64,000 nt of DNA from the NCBI RefSeq assembly GCF_014208105.1, contig NZ_JACHMQ010000001.1, forward strand, positions 5,456,001 through 5,520,000. The letters are read 5' to 3'. Each line of letters opens with the position of its first letter. Positions within the stretch are counted from its first letter, which is position 1. This document shows positions 59,023-64,000 of the stretch, in pieces. Position numbers and translations under genes: made by a program. Source of the stretch: Actinomadura coerulea (GTDB lineage: Bacteria > Actinomycetota > Actinomycetes > Streptosporangiales > Streptosporangiaceae). The notes below the pieces were generated by a model. That model was given only the letters and a program-made list of their open reading frames with translations, made no database searches and had not been told where the DNA came from.

Positions 59023-60342
59023 TCAAGAGCGATCAAGGAATTTGTCGAGAACCCTGACGCCGAAGCGCAGACCCTCCACGGGAACGCGCTCGTCCACCCC
59101 ATGGAACATTCCGGAAAAGTCCAACTCTGGAGGCAATCTCAGCGGCGCGAAACCGAAACAGCGCATGCCCAGCGTGGAGAACGCCTTGGCGTCCGTCCCA
59201 CCGCTCAGGCAGTACGGAACCGGCAGCGCGCCCCCGTCCTCCGAGGTCAGAGCCGCCTCCATCGCCGCGACGAGCGCACCCTCGTAGTCCGTCTCGACCG
59301 CGTGGTCATGGTGCACGAAATCCCGCTGGACGTCCGGACCGAGAAGTTCGTCCACTACGGCGAAGAATTCCGTTTCATGCCCGGGAAGGAAGCGTCCGTC
59401 CACCTGGGCCGTGGCGGTCTGCGGAATCACATTCGCCTTGTAACCGGCGTCCAGCCGCGTCGGATTGAGCGTGTTCCGCAGCGTCGCGCCGATCATTCGC
59501 GCGAGCGGCCCGATCTCCTCAAGGCACTTCTCGGGATGTTCCGGATCGAACTCGACGCCGTACGCCATGCAGGCCCGCTCCAGGAACGCCCGCACCGACT
59601 TCGTCAGCCGCACCGGGAACTCGTGCGCCCCCAGCCGCGCGACCGCCGCCGCCACCGCCGTGACCGCGTTGTCCGGATGCACCATCGACCCGTGCCCGGC
59701 CGTCCCCGTGGCGGTCAGGTTCATCCACGCGATGCCCTTCTCCGCCGTCTCGATGAGGTACATCCGCCGGTCCCCGGGCACCGTCAGGCTGAACCCGCCG
59801 ACCTCCCCCACGGCCTCGGTGCACCCCTCGAACAGCTCGGGATGCTCGCGCACCAGCCAGTGCGCGCCCCACTTCCCCCCGGCCTCCTCATCGGCCAGGA
59901 AGGCGAGCACCACGTCCCGCGGCGGCCTGCGCCCCTCCCGCAGGCGCTGCCGCACCACCGCGAGCATCATCGCGTCCATGTCCTTCATGTCCACGGCCCC
60001 GCGCCCCCAGACGCACCCGTCGGCGATCTCCCCGCCGAACGGGTCGCGCGTCCAGTCCTCCTTGCGCGCCGGCACCACGTCGAGATGCCCGTGCAGGAGC
60101 AGGGCGTCCCGCCCCGGATCCTCCCCCTCGATCCGCGCGACCAGGCTGGCCCGCCCCGGGTGCGACTCGAAGATCCGGGTCTCCAGCCCGACCTCCTCGA
60201 GCTTCTCCGCGACGTACTCCGCCGCCACCCGCTCCCCCGGCCCCGAATGATCGCCCGGGTTGCTGGTGTCGATCCGGATCAGCTCCTGGCAGAGCCGGAC
60301 GACCTCGTCCTCGGCGGTCGGCTGCCGAACCACATTGATCAC
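59023..60342 (-). CDS. M20-family metallopeptidase (439 aa)
   Basis: Di-zinc M20 motifs are in order: HGHLDVVPARKEDWTRDPFG (His, Asp), GRGAVDMKDMDAMMLAVVRQ (bridging Asp), FLADEEAGGKWGAHWLV (catalytic Glu and ligand) and the last His in FSGMFHGVDERVPVEGLRFG. The dimerisation domain lies at about 200-320. It is cytoplasmic and probably cleaves a dipeptide or N-acyl amino acid; relatives are called succinyl-diaminopimelate desuccinylase or dipeptidase, but the exact substrate cannot be read. GTG 60342 has a weak ribosome site. It is divergent from tRNA-Leu. Confidence 0.92.
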   Translation of the reverse strand: MINVVRQPTAEDEVVRLCQELIRIDTSNPGDHSGPGERVAAEYVAEKLEEVGLETRIFESHPGRASLVARIEGEDPGRDALLLHGHLDVVPARKEDWTRDPFGGEIADGCVWGRGAVDMKDMDAMMLAVVRQRLREGRRPPRDVVLAFLADEEAGGKWGAHWLVREHPELFEGCTEAVGEVGGFSLTVPGDRRMYLIETAEKGIAWMNLTATGTAGHGSMVHPDNAVTAVAAAVARLGAHEFPVRLTKSVRAFLERACMAYGVEFDPEHPEKCLEEIGPLARMIGATLRNTLNPTRLDAGYKANVIPQTATAQVDGRFLPGHETEFFAVVDELLGPDVQRDFVHHDHAVETDYEGALVAAMEAALTSEDGGALPVPYCLSGGTDAKAFSTLGMRCFGFAPLRLPPELDFSGMFHGVDERVPVEGLRFGVRVLDKFLDRS

Positions 60343-60453
60343 CTCGTGTCCTCGAGTACCGTCCCATGGTGCCCCGCCGATCGACTTCGCCGCGACTCGC
60401 CACCTTTGGTATGGTGAACTCCGCCGCCGCAGCCGCGCTGCGGCCTGCGACCG

Positions 60454-60539
60454 GTCCGGGTGGCGGAATAGGCAGACGCGCTAGCTTGAGGTGCTAGTGC
60501 CCTTTACGGGGCATGGGGGTTCAAGTCCCCCCTCGGACA
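60454..60539 (+). tRNA. tRNA-Leu (anticodon GAG)
   Basis: The acceptor GTCCGGG pairs with CTCGGAC (one G-U). The anticodon stem CTAGC/GCTAG holds the loop TTGAGGT, anticodon GAG. A long variable arm TGCCCTTTACGGGGCA and T-arm GGGGGTTCAAGTCCCCC are typical of a type II tRNA. CCA is not encoded. Confidence 0.97.
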
Positions 60540-60547
60540 CTTCACGA

Positions 60548-60581
60548 CAAAGTGGGACAGATGCTCATCTGTCCCACTTTG
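60548..60581 (+). terminator. Terminator of tRNA-Leu
   Basis: CAAAGTGGGACAGATG and CATCTGTCCCACTTTG are perfect 16-base arms around CT. It starts nine bases after the tRNA. The AAA/TTT ends allow termination in both directions, including of the GH5 gene that ends at 60714. Confidence 0.87.
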
Positions 60582-60713
60582 CGCTTCCGGGGTTCTTCCG
60601 GCGAGCGACGTCGGCGTCCATCGCGGTGCCGGGCAGCAGGTGGCGCCCGCTCGGGTCGGGAGGGGGAGGCCGTGGCCCGCGGCTCATACGCCAAGGAGTG
60701 GACGGGCCGCCGG

Positions 60714-63173
60714 TCAACTGATCGTCAGCCGGTACGAGCCGCGGGCGCAGCCGGTGACCCGCCACCCGCCCTCGGTCTTTCTCGCTTCGATCCTCTCGAT
60801 GCCGGTGACCGCGGGAGCGGGACGGTCTTCTCCCGGCACCCAGATGTCCAGTTCACAGCCGCCACCCGTTGTCTTTCCGGTGAGCGCGAGTTCCTGCGGC
60901 CCGGCGGCCTTTCCGCCCGGCCGCCCGCCGGGAAGGGACCGCAGCGAGGTGAGGACGCCCGGGGCCGCGCGCGGGTAGGCGCGCGAGATCTCCTGTTCGG
61001 CCACCGCGTCGCGGCGCAGGAAGCGTCCCGTCGCGCAGTCGAGGTTGTTGAGCCCGTTCCCGGTCGGCTCGACGCCGTTCTGCGGATCGCCGCACGCCTG
61101 TTTCCACACCCAGAATGCTCCGCCGATCCTGCTGTCGTCCTCTTGGCGGGCGTAGCGGCGCAGCCTGCCGGCCACCGAGCCGGCATCGCCCCAGAACCCC
61201 CACTCGCCGCTCCAGACCGGCATGTCGCCGGCGGCCCGCCGCGCGAGGGCGAAGCCGTGCTCAACGGAGGTCATGACGGGCAGCCCGAGCGAGGCGTCCA
61301 TGGTGATCGACTCGGCGTACAGATGGGGCGCGAAGACGACGTCGGGATCGGACCGGAAGGAGCCGCGCGGGATCGCGTCGAACCCGGTGCCGGACCAGAA
61401 GATGCTCGGCTCGGCGAACAGCAGATGGGGACGGGACTCGGCGGAGCGGATCGCCCGCAGGACACGGTCGTAGAAACGGCCGAGCAGCAGCGTCGACGTC
61501 AGCGGCGCCTGCTCACCGAAGCCCGGTTCGTTGAGCGGGTCGAACCCGGCCACCGCGGGGTCGTCGCCGAAGCGGGCGGCGAGCATGCCCCACGCCTTCA
61601 CCAGGCGGCCCTGGACACCGTCGCGGTCATAGTAGAAGTTCGTGAACGCGCGGTTCCCCGCGGGTGAGATGTCGCGTCCGGTGAACTGGCAGCGCGGCGC
61701 GCCGTCGGCCTTGGTCGCCCACGCGGGTGCGCCGTCGTAGCCGTCCATCGGGGACGTGCCGAAGGGGCACGAGGTTCCGGCCGGGGTGGGCAGGTCACTC
61801 CAGCCGTCCTGATGCATGTCGATCACCGTGTACAGCCCGTGCCGCTTCGCCCAGGCCACGGCCCGGTCGATCTGCCGCAGGTAGCCCTCGTCGTACCGGC
61901 CGGGGCCCGGTTCGACCCGTGACCACGACACCCCCAGCCGCACCACGTCCAGGCCGAGCGCCGCCATCTGCGCGAAATCGTCCTCGCCGAGCGGCAGTGT
62001 CGCCGGCACTCCCGGGCGCGGCGCATAGAAGTCCACCAACTGGTTGACGTTCACTCCGCGCAGGAGGACCTGCCGGCCTTCACTGTCGACGATGCGAGGC
62101 CGCTTCCCCCGGACGGCCCGCAACGGTGACAGCTCCGTCTCCTGCACGGCTGCGGGTCTGCGGGCGACGGGCGCGGGCTCCGGTCCGGCGAGGGCCACGG
62201 CTCCGGCCATCGCCGCCACCGCGACCGCGAGGGTCAGGGCCGTCGCGGCGGAGGCGCCACCGGCCGCCCGCCTGAACGCGCGGCCGGTGGCGGGCAAGGC
62301 CAGCAGTGCGGGCAGCCAGCCGAAGGCGACGCCGAGGGACGCGCCCTCGCCGAGCCTGATCCACAGGGCCGCGGGCGTCTGCAGGGGAGCGCCCGGCCCG
62401 TCCAGGATCAGGAGACCGGCGGTTTGGACGGCGCCGAGGACGATGCCCGCCCAGAGCGCGGCCAGCCATCCGCCGAGGAAGGCCCCCGAGGGCGTGCGGG
62501 ATCGCCGTGCGAAGGTTCGCTGGGTGCGGACGAGCGCTAGGAAGAGCGTCACCAGCCCGGCGAGGAGCCCGGCCGCCCCACCCTGCGGGGACGCCGACGG
62601 CAGTCCGTCCGGCAGGTCCCGCGACCAGTGCGACGCCACCCACATCCCGGTCACCGCCACCGCCGAGACGCTGATGGCCGCGACCGGCCAGTGCGCCCGG
62701 CGGGCGGGCTCGACGTCCTCACGCTCTCCCGTACGCGCAAGGAGGGTGACCGCCGCCGGGACCAGTGCGTACAGGGCCGCTTTCGGCACGGTGAAACTCG
62801 TCGACCACAGCAGGTCGGCGACGTCCAGCTCAGGTGCCGTCGCCGCGACCGACATGGCGGCCTTCGCGACCACGGCGGTCAGCACGAACCCCGCCCAGAC
62901 CGTCGCGAAGCGCGCCCGCCGTCCCAGATGCCCGAAGGCGGCCACGACCCACGCCGTGCCCGTCAGCAGCAACGGAACGTAGACCACCAGGGGGACGATC
63001 TGCCAGCGCGCCGCCGGTACCACCCGTCCGGGCATTCCCAGCAACGCGAAGTACCCGACCGGATCGATCAGAGCCCCCGCCGCGACCAGTACCAGAACGG
63101 CACCCACGGCCGTTGACACGAGACGTCGCGAACCCAATGTGGCCTCCAGGCGCCGGGGAGCGCCAAAATACAT
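60714..63173 (-). CDS. Polytopic membrane protein with GH5 (endoglycoceramidase-like) domain (819 aa)
   Basis: ATG 63173 has GAGGAA upstream. Residues 1-335 have about nine to ten hydrophobic helices (ALVPAAVTLLARTG, AGLLAGLVTLFLALV, WLAALWAGIVLGAVQTAGLL). Residues about 365-710 form a GH5 barrel: QVLLRGVNVNQLVDFYAPRP, VRLGVSWSRVEPGPGRYDEG, YTVIDMHQDGWSDLP, acid/base Glu in VAGFDPLNEPGFGEQ and nucleophile Glu in MPVWSGEWGFWGDAGSVAGR. A beta-rich C-terminal domain follows. MHQD and NEP resemble endoglycoceramidases and related GH5 enzymes that cut glycans from lipids. Active-site side is probably outside the cell. The membrane half resembles no transporter I know. Confidence 0.87.
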   Translation of the reverse strand: MYFGAPRRLEATLGSRRLVSTAVGAVLVLVAAGALIDPVGYFALLGMPGRVVPAARWQIVPLVVYVPLLLTGTAWVVAAFGHLGRRARFATVWAGFVLTAVVAKAAMSVAATAPELDVADLLWSTSFTVPKAALYALVPAAVTLLARTGEREDVEPARRAHWPVAAISVSAVAVTGMWVASHWSRDLPDGLPSASPQGGAAGLLAGLVTLFLALVRTQRTFARRSRTPSGAFLGGWLAALWAGIVLGAVQTAGLLILDGPGAPLQTPAALWIRLGEGASLGVAFGWLPALLALPATGRAFRRAAGGASAATALTLAVAVAAMAGAVALAGPEPAPVARRPAAVQETELSPLRAVRGKRPRIVDSEGRQVLLRGVNVNQLVDFYAPRPGVPATLPLGEDDFAQMAALGLDVVRLGVSWSRVEPGPGRYDEGYLRQIDRAVAWAKRHGLYTVIDMHQDGWSDLPTPAGTSCPFGTSPMDGYDGAPAWATKADGAPRCQFTGRDISPAGNRAFTNFYYDRDGVQGRLVKAWGMLAARFGDDPAVAGFDPLNEPGFGEQAPLTSTLLLGRFYDRVLRAIRSAESRPHLLFAEPSIFWSGTGFDAIPRGSFRSDPDVVFAPHLYAESITMDASLGLPVMTSVEHGFALARRAAGDMPVWSGEWGFWGDAGSVAGRLRRYARQEDDSRIGGAFWVWKQACGDPQNGVEPTGNGLNNLDCATGRFLRRDAVAEQEISRAYPRAAPGVLTSLRSLPGGRPGGKAAGPQELALTGKTTGGGCELDIWVPGEDRPAPAVTGIERIEARKTEGGWRVTGCARGSYRLTIS

Positions 63174-63346
63174 GAGATTTCCTCATGTTTGCTAGCCTTC
63201 CGGGAACCGACGAGTCGCCGTTCGGTCAAGGCGGCGCCGGATGGACCCGCTCGCCCTCGGCGAAGGCGACCTTCTCGCCGGGCGCCACCCAGTTGACCGC
63301 GACGTGCACGCGCGGGTGGAGTTGGGGTGTGCTTGCATGTACGCCC

Positions 63347-64000
63347 GTGACGGCCCCCCTGTATGTCCCGGCAGGGACGCCCCCAGAGCGGGTACCGGGC
63401 GATGACGGCCGTGTCGTGCGGGTGTTGGCGAGCACACGGCAGCGGGTCGCGGCCCGCGTGCTCGACCTGCTGGCTGCCTTCCTCATGGTCTTGGCGGCTG
63501 TGTCGCCGGTCTACGCGGTCGCCTTGCTGTCCGATGGCTCCTCCACCGCGTTCCTCTGGGCGACCGCTCCACTTGTGGTCCTCGGCATGGCCGGCCCGCT
63601 GCTGCTGCGCGTCGGGGGGATCGTGCGGTGGGGCTGCACCCTGGGCCAACGAGTCGCCGGGATCCGGGTGGTGTGCGAGGAGGACGGAACACGGCCCCCG
63701 AACTGGCGGCGGTCCTTCCGCCGGTATGCCCTCCCGAGGAACTCCGCGTCCCTACCGCTGATCAGCGACCCCTGGGTGTGCAGGAAAGACGAGCGGCTGA
63801 GACAGTGCCTGCACGACCGGCGCGCCGGGACGGTGGTCGTCCGGGCCCAGGCTCCCCCGGCGCCCGCGGAGACCGGCGGGCCGGCGGCGCTCGGGTCTCC
63901 AAGCCCAACCGGGCTTCCCGACCGTGTGCGCCGCTGGGAGGCGCGCGAACGCAAGCAGCGCATCGCGCTCGGCTCCACTTTAGGTGTTCTGGGGGCGACC
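63347..64000 (+). CDS. RDD-family membrane protein, N-terminal part (runs off the window)
   Basis: The frame reads STRQRVAARVLDLLAAFLMV, then PLVVLGMAGPLLLRVGG, TLGQRVAGIRVVCEEDGTRP and CLHDRRAGTVVVRAQAPPAP, matching the RDD pattern (Arg in AARVLD, later Gly-Gln-Arg and Asp-Arg). Two membrane helices are visible. The start is uncertain: GTG 63347 extends the frame by 25 codons without a ribosome site, and GTG 63422 lies closer to the conserved part. After about residue 170 it is Pro-rich and leads to ERKQRIALGSTLGVLGA, possibly a third helix cut by the window end. RDD proteins are poorly understood; some act in ion transport. Confidence 0.75.
   Translation, partial: MTAPLYVPAGTPPERVPGDDGRVVRVLASTRQRVAARVLDLLAAFLMVLAAVSPVYAVALLSDGSSTAFLWATAPLVVLGMAGPLLLRVGGIVRWGCTLGQRVAGIRVVCEEDGTRPPNWRRSFRRYALPRNSASLPLISDPWVCRKDERLRQCLHDRRAGTVVVRAQAPPAPAETGGPAALGSPSPTGLPDRVRRWEARERKQRIALGSTLGVLGAT

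Noticed and set aside
63226-63486. Minus-strand frame ending VAVNWVAPGEKVAFAEGERV
   Set aside because: The segment looks protein-like for about 45 residues, but it has no start with a ribosome site, overlaps the RDD gene start, and matches no family I know. It may be the 3' end of a decayed gene.

Overview
The window is very GC-rich, densely packed DNA with GTG/TTG starts, ATGA gene overlaps, chaplin-type surface proteins, a fused MFS-thymidylate kinase and an actinobacterial folate cluster. This points to a sporulating, filamentous actinomycete. Actinomadura/Thermomonosporaceae or a close relative of Streptosporangiales fits best, but that placement is inference from gene content, not a computed phylogeny.

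Layout. 1-6.5 kb (minus strand): the start of a DUF2520 Rossmann protein, a MacB/FtsX-type ABC exporter with a 24-bp dyad in its promoter region, a short chaplin with a histidine-rich repeat, and a NarL-type two-component system. 6.6-12.5 kb: a MidA/NDUFAF7-type methyltransferase, a cytochrome P450, two bPH2 membrane proteins and an orphan NuoD paralogue. 12.5-23 kb (minus strand): DUF3180, folK, folB, an NTF2-like gene and folP in one translationally coupled chain, then folE-ftsH, hpt, tilS, a DUF2342 metalloprotease and dacB, with ppa divergent. 23.7-26.5 kb: an NlpC/P60 hydrolase and a protein that joins a sigma-70-like part, an anti-sigma zinc motif and a membrane segment in one chain. 27-36.5 kb, accessory: a MerR regulator with a VIT/vWA protein, a MarR regulator with a divergent MFS exporter, DinB and VOC proteins, a frameshifted gene remnant beside tRNA-Thr, a secreted tripeptidyl-aminopeptidase-like lipoprotein and a TetR remnant. 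36.6-44 kb: DUF427, an iron-sulfur reductase with a fatty-acid desaturase, a GNAT acetyltransferase, an MFS exporter, a streptogrisin-like protein that has lost catalytic residues, and a lipoprotein. 44-56 kb (minus strand): RicT-like PSP1 protein, anchored propeller protein, fructosamine kinase-like protein, LMW phosphatase, subtilase, holB, MFS-tmk and topA, with DUF5703 divergent. 56-64 kb: a 643-residue protein with seven chaplin-like repeats, its secreted neighbour, an M20 peptidase, tRNA-Leu, a membrane-anchored GH5 enzyme and the start of an RDD protein.

How the genes fit together. The fol block makes dihydropteroate precursors (FolE, FolB, FolK, FolP), and tilS, hpt and ftsH are its usual actinobacterial neighbours. 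holB, tmk and topA form a DNA replication block. Two separate loci encode chaplin-domain surface proteins, one beside a sensor kinase and exporter. Regulation is visible at several points: perfect dyads upstream of the ABC exporter, merR and between marR and its exporter, apparently leaderless starts for merR and marR, and strong hairpin terminators after folE, ppa/nlpC, the subtilase and both tRNAs.

Most notable points: the orphan NuoD has lost two of three quinone-pocket residues yet keeps the arginine that NDUFAF7 methylates in mitochondria, and a MidA homologue lies 3.7 kb away; the sigma/anti-sigma/membrane fusion; the seven-repeat chaplin protein; the protease-fold protein without its catalytic histidine; and the histidine-repeat chaplin.
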